A DNA stretch of 64,000 nt from UBA8958 sp964571695. Lineage in GTDB: Bacteria > Desulfobacterota > Syntrophia > Syntrophales > UBA8958. The translations under genes and the position numbers were made by a program. This document shows positions 51,497-59,770 of this stretch, piece by piece (position 1 is the first letter of the stretch; each line of letters starts with the position of its first letter). The stretch is from contig CAZNDG010000001.1 in NCBI GenBank assembly GCA_964571695.1, positions 62,001-126,000 on the forward strand. Direction: 5' to 3'. The notes below the pieces were generated by a model. The model saw only the letters and a list, made by a program, of their open reading frames with translations, was not told where the DNA came from and made no database searches.

Positions 51497-52643
51497 ATAA
51501 GCTCAAGGCCTCACGGTTGTCGATCCTGTGTTCACGCCGGCATTCATCGCGGAGCTGCGTCAGTTTCGGATCCAGACAGCAGGATGCCTCCACGACTTTC
51601 AGTCCGGCACTCTCCAGTCGGTCCTTCAGCTCCGCCATCAGCGAAGCGATCAGAATTTGCGACCCCTCCTCCTGGCACCTGAGACGGCAACGCACCTTTT
51701 CACCCGTCAGTTGCACCTCCGCCATCATCTCCCCCAGGATGTCCATATCCAGGAAAAGGATGAAACGATGCCGGGCATTCCCGGCAATATCTCTTTCCCC
51801 ATCGTTGCCCTTTTCCATATAGAGATCCTGAAAGCGGATGCCGTCGGGAAAAGACATGGGTATAGACAGGAAATACGGGCGTCCCTCCTCTTGGGAGAGG
51901 ACGTTGAGCACCTGCTGGATCTCGATGGCCGTAATGGAGCTTTGGGATTGTCTCAATAGATTATTTATGGCCTCAATCTGATCAGCCGGTATCGATCCGG
52001 ACGTACCGGCCAGTTCCTGAAGAAGCGCCGTTAGTTTCAGCAGTCCTCCCTTCAGTCCCTCGCGGTCCCGGGCACCGGCAAGGCGGGTATTGCCGTCCAA
52101 GGCTCTAAAGAGGCCATGTTCAAGCAGGAGTCCCAGTCCTTGAATGTAATCCTTTATATAACCGGGGCTTTGCATGGTCTGGGGAGAATAAACGAGCGAT
52201 TCCATCAACTGACTGATTTTACGCGCGTCTTCTTTTAATGACTCCGGATGGGTTTCCGAAAGGGCGGTCGCGTCGAGTTTCTGTTTTAAAACGAGGAAAA
52301 TATCGCTCAGGGACCGGGGCTGGGACCGATTCAATATGAGGTACTGATTGATTTTTTGCGCTTCCGGATAACTTTCCCCAAGGATCTGCAGAATCGTTTT
52401 GGGTCCCGTTTCCTCCACCCTTAAAACCAGTTGCTCCCCCGCTTTCAACGGCGTCTGGGTGTCTGCTATTATCCTGGAATCGCCGATTTGCAGCAGGACC
52501 CGGTTGTTCGTTCCGGACTGCAGGACAAATCCCTTCAAAACTTCCCCGGGATTGAATAACAGCGGCCGGGCAACGGGCTGTACTTCCGCCGTCGCCAATC
52601 CGATCTGCCCGGGGGGCAATACGGGGCCGAAGGTCTGGATCAT
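51489..52643 (-). CDS. FliK-like hook-length control protein (putative)
   Basis: 384 residues. The N-terminal part has a beta-rich region (GEVLKGFVLQSGTNNRVLLQ), the middle is helical, and the C-terminal 100 residues (RFILFLDMDILGEMMAEVQL and KVRCRLRCQEEGSQILIASL) match the FliK C-terminal (Flg_hook) pattern in spacing. FliK measures hook length and switches export through FlhB. Called by the C-terminal pattern and by the FlhB-tail gene next to it; N-terminal repeats usual in FliK are not obvious. It may instead be a second, non-canonical FliK. Confidence 0.65.
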   Translation of the reverse strand: MIQTFGPVLPPGQIGLATAEVQPVARPLLFNPGEVLKGFVLQSGTNNRVLLQIGDSRIIADTQTPLKAGEQLVLRVEETGPKTILQILGESYPEAQKINQYLILNRSQPRSLSDIFLVLKQKLDATALSETHPESLKEDARKISQLMESLVYSPQTMQSPGYIKDYIQGLGLLLEHGLFRALDGNTRLAGARDREGLKGGLLKLTALLQELAGTSGSIPADQIEAINNLLRQSQSSITAIEIQQVLNVLSQEEGRPYFLSIPMSFPDGIRFQDLYMEKGNDGERDIAGNARHRFILFLDMDILGEMMAEVQLTGEKVRCRLRCQEEGSQILIASLMAELKDRLESAGLKVVEASCCLDPKLTQLRDECRREHRIDNREALSLYA

Positions 52644-53113
52644 GACGTTTCCTGATTCCGCCGCCGGTCAAGATTCTTGATGAGCTCAATCTCCCCCGTC
52701 GTTACACCCAGACTTTCCGTCACCTCCTGGTCGGTGTGGCCGTCATCTATCATTTTCAGGACTTGCCGATAAGGGTCGCTCTTTGACACGGGAGCGCTCT
52801 TTCCTTCCCTTGATTCCGGCTTCAGTAAATCACCGGCCCTAACAAGGAGATCCTGCAGCCGCCTTTCCCGCTCATCGAGGGAGAAGGCCAGGGACTTCAA
52901 GTTCTTTCGTCCCTCTTCGAGGGCGGCAACGAAGTCCGCGGACAACTTCCGGGATTCCTCCATGAATTTCCTTAGTTCATCCATATCCGCCCCCCCATGG
53001 TCCCGGGGCTGCTTCCCCTTTCGGCGGCCGAACTGCCATAAGAACAGCCCGAGGAGGAGACAGAGCAGGATATCGATTGCCAGTTGTAGCAACAGCAGGG
53101 ACTGGATGTTCAC
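52640..53113 (-). CDS. DUF2802-family membrane-anchored protein of the flagellar cluster
   Basis: 157 residues. One N-terminal membrane helix (LLLLQLAIDILLCLLLGLFL), a coiled coil (DELRKFMEESRKLSADFVAA onwards), and a C-terminal helix-turn-helix-like end (YRQVLKMIDDGHTDQEVTES, then LGVTTGEIELI). This is the DUF2802 layout, found in flagellar operons. Function unknown; SwrB-like accessory roles have been proposed for similar layouts. It overlaps the FliK-like gene by four bases. Confidence 0.78.
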   Translation of the reverse strand: MNIQSLLLLQLAIDILLCLLLGLFLWQFGRRKGKQPRDHGGADMDELRKFMEESRKLSADFVAALEEGRKNLKSLAFSLDERERRLQDLLVRAGDLLKPESREGKSAPVSKSDPYRQVLKMIDDGHTDQEVTESLGVTTGEIELIKNLDRRRNQETS

Positions 53114-53114
53114 C

Positions 53115-53435
53115 TTACACCCTTATGTCGATACGGGACCCTTCATCAATTGAGGTCTCTTCAGTATCTTCTTCTGGCGGTTTCCTCGCCGCGGAATGCT
53201 GTTTTGCAGACTCCCTTCCTCCGTCGGACCGGTTTCCTTCCTTACGTTCCTGGAGTCTGCGGAAATCAGTCTCATCGGCATCCTTTACCTTATCTTTGAG
53301 GCGCTTGCGTTCCTCATTAAACTGCGTGGCGAAATGCCGCTGCTGCAGGTCCGCATGCTGCTGCTGAACCTGCTGTATCTTTTCCATGGCCTGTAACTGC
53401 GCGATGGATTGCTGCATTTCGATCGTACTCAGCAA
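53115..53435 (-). CDS. Small coiled-coil protein, unknown
   Basis: 106 residues, Gln- and charge-rich (MEKIQQVQQQHADLQQRHFA), predicted coiled coil then a disordered acidic tail. No family recognised. The TTG start has GGGGGAG seven bases upstream; the next ATG is six codons in. It is the first gene of the late block that ends with the FlhB-tail homologue and has a sigma-28-like promoter. Confidence 0.6.
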   Translation of the reverse strand: MLSTIEMQQSIAQLQAMEKIQQVQQQHADLQQRHFATQFNEERKRLKDKVKDADETDFRRLQERKEGNRSDGGRESAKQHSAARKPPEEDTEETSIDEGSRIDIRV

Positions 53436-53483
53436 ATTTCCGCTCCCCCGGGCAAGTCCCGCTCATTCTTCCTTTTTTAGTAA

Positions 53484-53511
53484 CTATCGACAGTTTTCAT
53501 ATCAACCTTTA
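53484..53511 (-). promoter_or_regulatory. Sigma-28-type promoter of the late block
   Basis: Minus strand: TAAAGGTT (53504-53511), 12-bp spacer, GTCGATAG (53484-53491). It overlaps the stop codon of the upstream gene. The predicted start is about 53477, 42 nt before the TTG at 53435. Confidence 0.45.
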
Positions 53512-54276
53512 ATATTTAAGTTGAATGTTCAAATGCCGGCGCCCGCTCTCGTCATGTATTTCCAGTTTTGAATCCATGGCGGTCAAAAGTCTCTCCGCCA
53601 GGGGCAGCAGTTGTTCATCCCACCGCCGCTCCGGAGCCATGGAACACGAACATTCCCTATCGGTGGGGGCGTCCCTGTCCCCAAGGCAATTGGCAAGCGG
53701 GTGATCAAAAGTTATCACTGCGCCTTCCTTTTCCCTTATGGTCCTGATCAGGAGTTGTTTATCAGGCACATCATCCATATCATGCATCGCCTGCCGTAGT
53801 ATCGCCCAGACGCTCAAGGAACAGTGGGCGTAGTTGCCGGAGACGGGGGGAATGCTTTCATCCAGATGCACGTCCTTTTTTACCTGGTGTTTAAAGTTCA
53901 AATAGTAATCGGCAAACCGCAATTCCGCCGTCATGAGCTGATGAACGGAAAATTTCCCGCAATCATGGGTGGCGAGGCTGTAAAACTTCCCGCTCACATC
54001 CTGGAACATGCGGTAGAACCGGTCGCATTCATTATTGATCTCTTCTATGTCCCGTGAAAGCTTTTTGAAGAGGTCCTGTTGTCCCAAGACAGCCTGGGGG
54101 CAATATTGTTCGAGTTTTTCAATTAGTTGATCGAACCTCCGCCTCATGATCTGCCCTCGTCCCATGATGCCGTTCAGGGGATTGGCAAAATTGTGAATGA
54201 TGCCGGGAATCAGTTCGTCAATAAAGGTTGATGCGAATGCCGACTCCAAGGCGCGATAACGATCCTGTTCGTCCAT
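53509..54276 (-). CDS. Degenerate histidine-kinase-like protein
   Basis: About 255 residues, soluble. It begins like a sensor kinase: a phosphoacceptor-like box IIHNFANPLNGIMGRGQ with His and the NPL core, then a long helix pair. The region that should be the ATPase keeps a shadow of the N-box (VWAILRQAMHDMDD, Asn replaced by Gln) and of the C-terminal strand (LLPLAERLLTAMDSKLEIHD), but no DxGxG G1 box and no G2 glycines. So it probably cannot phosphorylate, and may act as a dimerising phosphotransfer or scaffold protein. The ATG at 54276 has GGTGAAG upstream. It lies 16 bp after fliL in the fliA operon. Confidence 0.65.
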   Translation of the reverse strand: MDEQDRYRALESAFASTFIDELIPGIIHNFANPLNGIMGRGQIMRRRFDQLIEKLEQYCPQAVLGQQDLFKKLSRDIEEINNECDRFYRMFQDVSGKFYSLATHDCGKFSVHQLMTAELRFADYYLNFKHQVKKDVHLDESIPPVSGNYAHCSLSVWAILRQAMHDMDDVPDKQLLIRTIREKEGAVITFDHPLANCLGDRDAPTDRECSCSMAPERRWDEQLLPLAERLLTAMDSKLEIHDESGRRHLNIQLKY

Positions 54277-54292
54277 GTCTTCACCGCCGCTC

Positions 54293-54856
54293 CTACAAAA
54301 TGATGTACTTTTCAAAATAAACCTCTTTGACGGCGCCCTTGCCGAACAGACCATTCAGCTCTTCGTGTATGTCTTTCTTGATGATCTTTTTTTCCTCCGG
54401 CCCCAAAAGGACCGCTACGGAACGACTGCCAAGGATTCGATAAATGGTCTTTCTAATCTCCAACTGGCGGTTCGATAAATCCTGATGCCTGGTCCGGTCG
54501 ATATCGAGGACGACGCTGCACTGCAATATGCGCGCTTTGCCCTGGCCATCACGCACTTCGATGAAAAAATCGCTCAACGGCAACCGGTCAAAATCCAACG
54601 ACGGCGCCGGGACGGCAGCCTGTTGTTCCTTCTTGGAACCAGCGTCCTGCCATTCCCCGGCAAGATACCACACCGCAACGATCACCACAACCGCAAGAAC
54701 AATTCCCCCGGCAAGCCAAAGCAGCTTTTTTCTTCTCCTGCCGGGAGACGGGGAATCCGGGGGGGCTGGGGAGCTATCCTTATCTTCCGGCCCCGGCCCC
54801 AGATCGCTGTCGGGGATAGAGATGTCGATGATGTCGATTTGAGCCTTCTGTTTCAT
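54293..54856 (-). CDS. fliL: FliL-like flagellar basal-body protein
   Basis: 187 residues. A disordered N-terminal cytoplasmic part, one membrane helix (LLWLAGGIVLAVVVIVAVWY), and a periplasmic C-terminal domain (LSNRQLEIRKTIYRILGSRS, KKDIHEELNGLFGKGAVKEV with YFEKYII) with the FliL pattern. FliL supports stator function at the basal body. It follows fliA by 36 bp. Sequence in this family is weakly conserved, so this is called on layout plus the C-terminal motif. Confidence 0.75.
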   Translation of the reverse strand: MKQKAQIDIIDISIPDSDLGPGPEDKDSSPAPPDSPSPGRRRKKLLWLAGGIVLAVVVIVAVWYLAGEWQDAGSKKEQQAAVPAPSLDFDRLPLSDFFIEVRDGQGKARILQCSVVLDIDRTRHQDLSNRQLEIRKTIYRILGSRSVAVLLGPEEKKIIKKDIHEELNGLFGKGAVKEVYFEKYIIL

Positions 54857-54892
54857 TGACGTCTTAATTACGGCGCCGGTCCGTTTTTGAAT

Positions 54893-55621
54893 CTATTGCT
54901 CATCATCATGGAGATACCGGAGGGCGGAACGCATTCTCAAGACAGCCTGGGAATGCAGTTGACAAACCCTCGATTCGGTCAATCGCAACGTGCAGCCGAT
55001 CTCCTTCATCGTCAATTCTTCGTAGTAATAAAGAGCCATTACCATCCGCTCCTTTTCCGGCAGGGCGTCGATGGCTTTTTTCAGCCGCGCCTTGGTTTCT
55101 TCCCCGGAAAGGAGATCCAGGGGGTTGCCTTTATCCACGGTTCGCAGCCAATCCGCATCGGTGTGATAATCGAGATAATCCGAGGTCATGTCCTCGGCAC
55201 TGATCACCGTTATCGCCTTTGCGCCGGTGAGCAGCCGGTAATACTCTTCCATACCCACACCGATATGGGCCGCCGCCTCCTCTTCGGTAGGAGCGCGTCC
55301 CAGTTCTTTTTCCAGGCTGTGAAAAGCCTTCACCAACTTGTCGTCTTTGTCGCGAACCGACCTGGGCACCCAGTCATTGACCCGCAACTCATCCAGCACC
55401 GCACCCCGAATCCTGAATTTGGCATAGGTTTCGAACTGAACATTGCGCGATTGGTCAAATTTCTCCAGGGCCCCCATCAAACCGATTATGCCTACATTAA
55501 TCAGGGCCTCCTTGTCCGAGCCATCGATTGGAAGCTTGGCCGTCATCCTGGCCACGATGTTTTTCACCATCGGCGCGTATCTCAGGATCAGCTCGTCCCG
55601 TTTTTTTTTATCCATGGCCAT
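54893..55621 (-). CDS. fliA: RNA polymerase sigma factor FliA (sigma-28)
   Basis: About 242 residues. Region 2 (LILRYAPMVKNIVARM, INVGIIGLMGALEKFDQSRN, FETYAKFRIRGAVLDELR), region 3 (FHSLEKELGRAPTEEEAAAH) and region 4 (LPEKERMVMALYYYEELTMK, then RLTESRVCQLHSQAVLRMR) are those of FliA. It transcribes late flagellar genes: six matching promoters are found in this window. Its start lies inside the last bases of flhG (14 bp overlap); a start at 55708 deep inside flhG is unlikely. The gene order flhF-flhG-fliA is usual. Confidence 0.95.
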   Translation of the reverse strand: MAMDKKKRDELILRYAPMVKNIVARMTAKLPIDGSDKEALINVGIIGLMGALEKFDQSRNVQFETYAKFRIRGAVLDELRVNDWVPRSVRDKDDKLVKAFHSLEKELGRAPTEEEAAAHIGVGMEEYYRLLTGAKAITVISAEDMTSDYLDYHTDADWLRTVDKGNPLDLLSGEETKARLKKAIDALPEKERMVMALYYYEELTMKEIGCTLRLTESRVCQLHSQAVLRMRSALRYLHDDEQ

Positions 55622-56510
55622 GATGAATGCCTGCTTCTCCAAAGAAAACCAGACTGCCGTTCTCCACATGCTCCGGAGTTTCGCCGCACATCTTCTCGGC
55701 AATCCCATAGATGCATTTACTCGCCGGTGAAAGGGGATAAAGTTCCGTCAATGCCTTTTGGCGTTTGATTACCTCTTTGAATTTGTCGTCATGCAATACG
55801 TACCCAAGCAGTTCGATCTGGAGGCTGAGGAAGTGATCCATGGCATGACGCAACCGTTTGAATACCTCCATGGCTTCTCCCTGGTGTTTAACCATATTCA
55901 CGATCAGCCGGAATCGTTTCCGCGCATAACTCTGATAGAGGATTTTCATCAGGGCATAGGCATCCGTCATGGAAGCAGGTTCGGGAGAAGTGACTACGAC
56001 GATCTCCTTGGCGGCCAGGTTGAAGTAGGTGACATTGCCGGCGATCCCGGCGGCCGTATCCACGAGCATGAAATCCGGGCGCTCCTGAAGGGAGTTCAGT
56101 TCGTCCAGCAGGGCAAGCTTGTATCCCTTCGAGAGATCCGCCATTTCTTCGATCCCCGAAGAGGCGGGGAGGATCGTGATCCCTCCGGGACCCCGGACGA
56201 TAATATCCTGGAGCGATTGTTCTCCGTTCAGGACGTGGTATAGGTTGTATTTCGGCGTCAAACCGAGGACCAAATCTACATTGGCCAGACCCATGTCGGC
56301 ATCCATGATCATCACCTTGCGGTTCATCACCGACAGGGCGTATGCCAGGTTGACGGCAATATTCGTCTTTCCGACCCCACCCTTGCCGCTGGTGATGGCG
56401 ATAACCCGGATGGATCGATTTTTCTCGTCCCGCTGTTTAGTATTGGCCACTTTTTTTCGCACCATCTTTTCTCTGTTCACAAGCTCTCTGAGGGCCGACG
56501 CCTGATCCAC
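55608..56510 (-). CDS. flhG: MinD-like flagellar number regulator FlhG (FleN/YlxH)
   Basis: 300 residues. The deviant Walker A motif SGKGGVGKTNIAVNLA (41 onwards) is MinD/ParA type, followed by IMDADMGLANVDLVLGLTPK and FMLVDTAAGIAGNV. FlhG limits the number of flagella and works against FlhF; here it follows flhF by 12 bp. The basic N-terminal 30 residues (RELVNREKMVRKK) resemble the FlhF-activating DQAxxLR motif of FlhG, present as DQASALREL. Confidence 0.94.
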   Translation of the reverse strand: MDQASALRELVNREKMVRKKVANTKQRDEKNRSIRVIAITSGKGGVGKTNIAVNLAYALSVMNRKVMIMDADMGLANVDLVLGLTPKYNLYHVLNGEQSLQDIIVRGPGGITILPASSGIEEMADLSKGYKLALLDELNSLQERPDFMLVDTAAGIAGNVTYFNLAAKEIVVVTSPEPASMTDAYALMKILYQSYARKRFRLIVNMVKHQGEAMEVFKRLRHAMDHFLSLQIELLGYVLHDDKFKEVIKRQKALTELYPLSPASKCIYGIAEKMCGETPEHVENGSLVFFGEAGIHHGHG

Positions 56511-56522
56511 ATTCCCTCCCCA

Positions 56523-57686
56523 TTAATGGAATGAATTTTCGATAATTGATCTTGCCATCGTCCGGGCTGAAAACTCGGCGATATCCTGGGGCACGTTCTG
56601 ACCGTTGGTTATGTAACTCACCGTCGCTACCGCCTGATCGAGGACCTCGTAAAGCACGCCGAAAGAACGGCATTCGTCGAGTTTGGTCAGGGCAATCCGG
56701 TCATAACCTAAAACGCGATAGTGTTCCGCGGCATCAAGAAGCGAATCCCGGCCGGTTGTGGAGCTAAGGAGGAGATGTACATCCAGCGATTGTTGCGTGG
56801 AAAACATCTCTTTGAGGCGCTGGAGATACGCGGCGTCCCGGGGTGATTTTCCAGGTGTATCGATCAGTATCACGTCCCGATCGGCAAGGGCCTGGACGGA
56901 CTTTTGAAATCCTTCCTTGTCCGCGGCCACGTAAACGGGGATATCGAGGATCTTCGCATATATTTTCAACTGCTCCACGGCGGCGATACGATAGGTGTCG
57001 GTGGTGATCAGACCGGTCTTTTTCTTCTCATCGATCTGGTATCTGGCCGCAAGTTTTGCCAGCGTCGTGGTCTTACCCGCACCCGTAGGACCGACGAGGG
57101 CCTTCAATCTCCCACCGCCGCCGTCCGCCCTCAGCCGCCGGAGCGATTCCGCCAGACACTGCTCGGCAAACGACGTTATTTCTTCATAATTCCTGACCTT
57201 GAAAAAACGGGGATCCTTCTGGAGCATCGCGATGATCTTGGCCGTCTTGGTCTTGGAAACGCCGTTGTGGATCAAAGTGCGATACAATTTAGAAACGTCG
57301 TCGCGGCCTCGATATTTCACTCCCAACCCCAAAACATTGAACAGGGTATTCATGCCGTCTCTCAATTCCGCCAGATCTTCATTAATCCTGGGGCCATGAT
57401 TGATCATGGCCAGCATCTCCTTGATTTCCCGGATCTGCTGCCGACATTCGGCGATGCCGGCCGCCATCTCTTCCTTGCCGCTATCTTCCCTATTGCTCCC
57501 CGTCCCCTCGCTTGCCGGCATTTTTGATGTTCCGGTCCGGTCCACGGCGGCAACGACCTCGACAAGACGGGGCTGGGTATTTCTCAGGGTTTTGGTCGAT
57601 AGGATGATGGCATCCGGACCAAGATCACTTTTGATCCTGCCCAGGGCTTCCTGAACATTTGTCACTTCGTAACGCTTCACCTGCAT
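56523..57686 (-). CDS. flhF: Flagellar SRP-type GTPase FlhF
   Basis: 387 residues. The N-terminal B domain (QVKRYEVTNVQEALGRIKSD) is FlhF-specific, followed by an N domain and the G domain with P-loop GPTGAGKTTTLAKLAARY (from residue 199), DTYRIAAVEQLKIYA, LIDTPGKSPRD and TKLDECRSFGV. It places flagella at the cell pole in species with few flagella. It starts two bases after flhA; coupled with flhG. Confidence 0.95.
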   Translation of the reverse strand: MQVKRYEVTNVQEALGRIKSDLGPDAIILSTKTLRNTQPRLVEVVAAVDRTGTSKMPASEGTGSNREDSGKEEMAAGIAECRQQIREIKEMLAMINHGPRINEDLAELRDGMNTLFNVLGLGVKYRGRDDVSKLYRTLIHNGVSKTKTAKIIAMLQKDPRFFKVRNYEEITSFAEQCLAESLRRLRADGGGGRLKALVGPTGAGKTTTLAKLAARYQIDEKKKTGLITTDTYRIAAVEQLKIYAKILDIPVYVAADKEGFQKSVQALADRDVILIDTPGKSPRDAAYLQRLKEMFSTQQSLDVHLLLSSTTGRDSLLDAAEHYRVLGYDRIALTKLDECRSFGVLYEVLDQAVATVSYITNGQNVPQDIAEFSARTMARSIIENSFH

Positions 57687-57688
57687 CT

Positions 57689-59764
57689 TTAGATCTCCAC
57701 CATACCAAAGGAAGTTATATTTGCGTCACGGCTGATCTCGTTGTGGGAAAGAACAGTGACATTGGGGAAAAAGCGATCGACGATCTTCTTGAAATGGACG
57801 CGGATATTGGGTGAACAAAGGACGATGGGCTGCAGCCCCCGCTTCATGAACTCTCCGGCGCTGTCCTGAACCTTCTGCATAATCCTCTTGACCACATTTG
57901 GATCGGGAGAGACAAACGACTCGTATTCCGTATGTTGAATCGACTGCTGGATAATTTCTTCAATCTCCGGTGACAGCATCACCACATTGACGCTTCCGCC
58001 GGGGTCCTGATACTGTCTCGTTATCGCCCGCGCCAGCGATTGCCTCACATATCCCGTCAATATGTCCACATTCTTCGTCAGCGGCGCATAATCGGCAAGG
58101 GTTTCGATGATGCACAAAAGATCGCGGATGGAGACTCTCTCTTTCAAAAGCCTCTGCAGCACTTTTTGGAGGAGACCGAGGGAAATGATCTTGGGCACCA
58201 GTTCCTCGAGAATCCGCCCGTGAGTCTTGGACAGATTGTCGAGCAGCGCCTGGACTTCCTGCCGCCCGATGAGTTCCTCGACATTTGTTTTTATGATTTC
58301 CGTCAGATGGGTGGTAAGGACCGTCGCCGGATCAACCATGACTATCCCCCGGGCCTGAACCATCTCCTTCTCCCTTTCCGGCACCCAGACGGCCGGCAAT
58401 CCAAAGGCCGGCTCCCGGGTCTGAATCCCGGACAATCTCATGCCGTCATCGTCGGAAGTGATGGCCAGTAAATATCCGGGCATCAATTCACCCTTTGCCA
58501 CCTCCGTCCCCTTGATCAGAAAGCTGTACTCATTGGGATTCAACTGCAGGTTGTCCCGGATGTGAATGGCGGGAATAATGAACCCCAACTCCTGGGCAAG
58601 CTGTTTCCGCAGCACCTTGATCCTCCCCAGCAGTTCCCCCCCCTGGTTTGAATCCACGAGGGAAATCAAACCATAGCCCACCTCCAGACCCAAAGGATCG
58701 AGGGGGGTCAGGGATTCCACCGTATCCGATATTTCCGGCACCGGCATTTCCACGGCTTCAGGCTCCTCCGGCGGCTTTTTCCCCATCATGTTGTAGGCCA
58801 GCACGGCCATTCCCGCGGCCACGATCATAAAGGCGATCTTGGGCATCCCGGGTATCAGGGCAAATACAAAGACGAAAAATGAGGTGAGGGCAAAGGCCTT
58901 CGGCTGGGAAAACACCTGGCCTTTCAGTTCCTCACCCAGTTCCGAGGCGGCGGAGGTACGGGTCACCAATATACCCGCGGCAGTGGAAACGATGAGGGCC
59001 GGGATCTGGGTTACCAGCCCGTCCCCGATGGTGAGGAGAGAATAGGTACGCGCCGCATCGACAACATTCATATCCTTTTGAAGCACGCCGATTATCAATC
59101 CCCCGATGAGATTCACCAGGACGATGATGATACCGGCAATGGCATCACCCCGGACGAACTTGCTGGCCCCGTCCATGGCGCCGTAGAAGTTGGCTTCGTT
59201 TTCTATTTCCCGGCGCCGCTGTCTTGCCTCCGACTCGGTGATGAGTCCGGTATTGAGATCGGCGTCGATGCTCATCTGCTTGCCCGGCATGGAATCGAGG
59301 GTAAATCGGGCGGCGACCTCGGCGATCCGGGTGGCGCCTTTGGTGATGACGACGAAGTTGATCAGCACAAGCACGGAAAATACGATGAATCCGATTACGT
59401 AATTGCCCCCCACCACGAAGGTTCCGAAGGCCTTGATTACCTGACCGGCGGCATCGGTACCCTGGTTGCCGTAAAGAAGCACCAGCCTTGTGGAGGCCAC
59501 ATTCAACGCCAGTCGCATAAGGGTGACGATGAGCAGCACCGTGGGAAAAACCGAAAAATCCAGCGGCTTCATTACCGACATTGCCATGAGCAGGATCACG
59601 ATGGCGGCGGCAATGCTCATGGAGAGGAGCAGATCGAGGATGATCGTGGGCAGGGGAACGATCATCACCGTCAGAATGCCGACTACGCCCAACGCCAGGA
59701 AAAAACCGCTGCTCCGGGTCAGATCGGCAAGGAAAGAAGACTTTTCCGCGTATGCTTCGGCCAT
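57689..59764 (-). CDS. flhA: Flagellar export gate protein FlhA
   Basis: 691 residues, normal length. Eight membrane segments in the first 320 residues, including the FHIPEP-region sequence RFTLDSMPGKQMSIDADLNT and GDALAGLII-like GDAIAGIIIVLVNLIGG. The cytoplasmic domain (350 to end) contains HIRDNLQLNPNEYSFLIKG and EYSxLI-type motifs for substrate-chaperone docking. Core of the export gate with FlhB and FliPQR. Six bases after flhB. Confidence 0.97.
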   Translation of the reverse strand: MAEAYAEKSSFLADLTRSSGFFLALGVVGILTVMIVPLPTIILDLLLSMSIAAAIVILLMAMSVMKPLDFSVFPTVLLIVTLMRLALNVASTRLVLLYGNQGTDAAGQVIKAFGTFVVGGNYVIGFIVFSVLVLINFVVITKGATRIAEVAARFTLDSMPGKQMSIDADLNTGLITESEARQRRREIENEANFYGAMDGASKFVRGDAIAGIIIVLVNLIGGLIIGVLQKDMNVVDAARTYSLLTIGDGLVTQIPALIVSTAAGILVTRTSAASELGEELKGQVFSQPKAFALTSFFVFVFALIPGMPKIAFMIVAAGMAVLAYNMMGKKPPEEPEAVEMPVPEISDTVESLTPLDPLGLEVGYGLISLVDSNQGGELLGRIKVLRKQLAQELGFIIPAIHIRDNLQLNPNEYSFLIKGTEVAKGELMPGYLLAITSDDDGMRLSGIQTREPAFGLPAVWVPEREKEMVQARGIVMVDPATVLTTHLTEIIKTNVEELIGRQEVQALLDNLSKTHGRILEELVPKIISLGLLQKVLQRLLKERVSIRDLLCIIETLADYAPLTKNVDILTGYVRQSLARAITRQYQDPGGSVNVVMLSPEIEEIIQQSIQHTEYESFVSPDPNVVKRIMQKVQDSAGEFMKRGLQPIVLCSPNIRVHFKKIVDRFFPNVTVLSHNEISRDANITSFGMVEI

Positions 59765-59770
59765 TATTTA

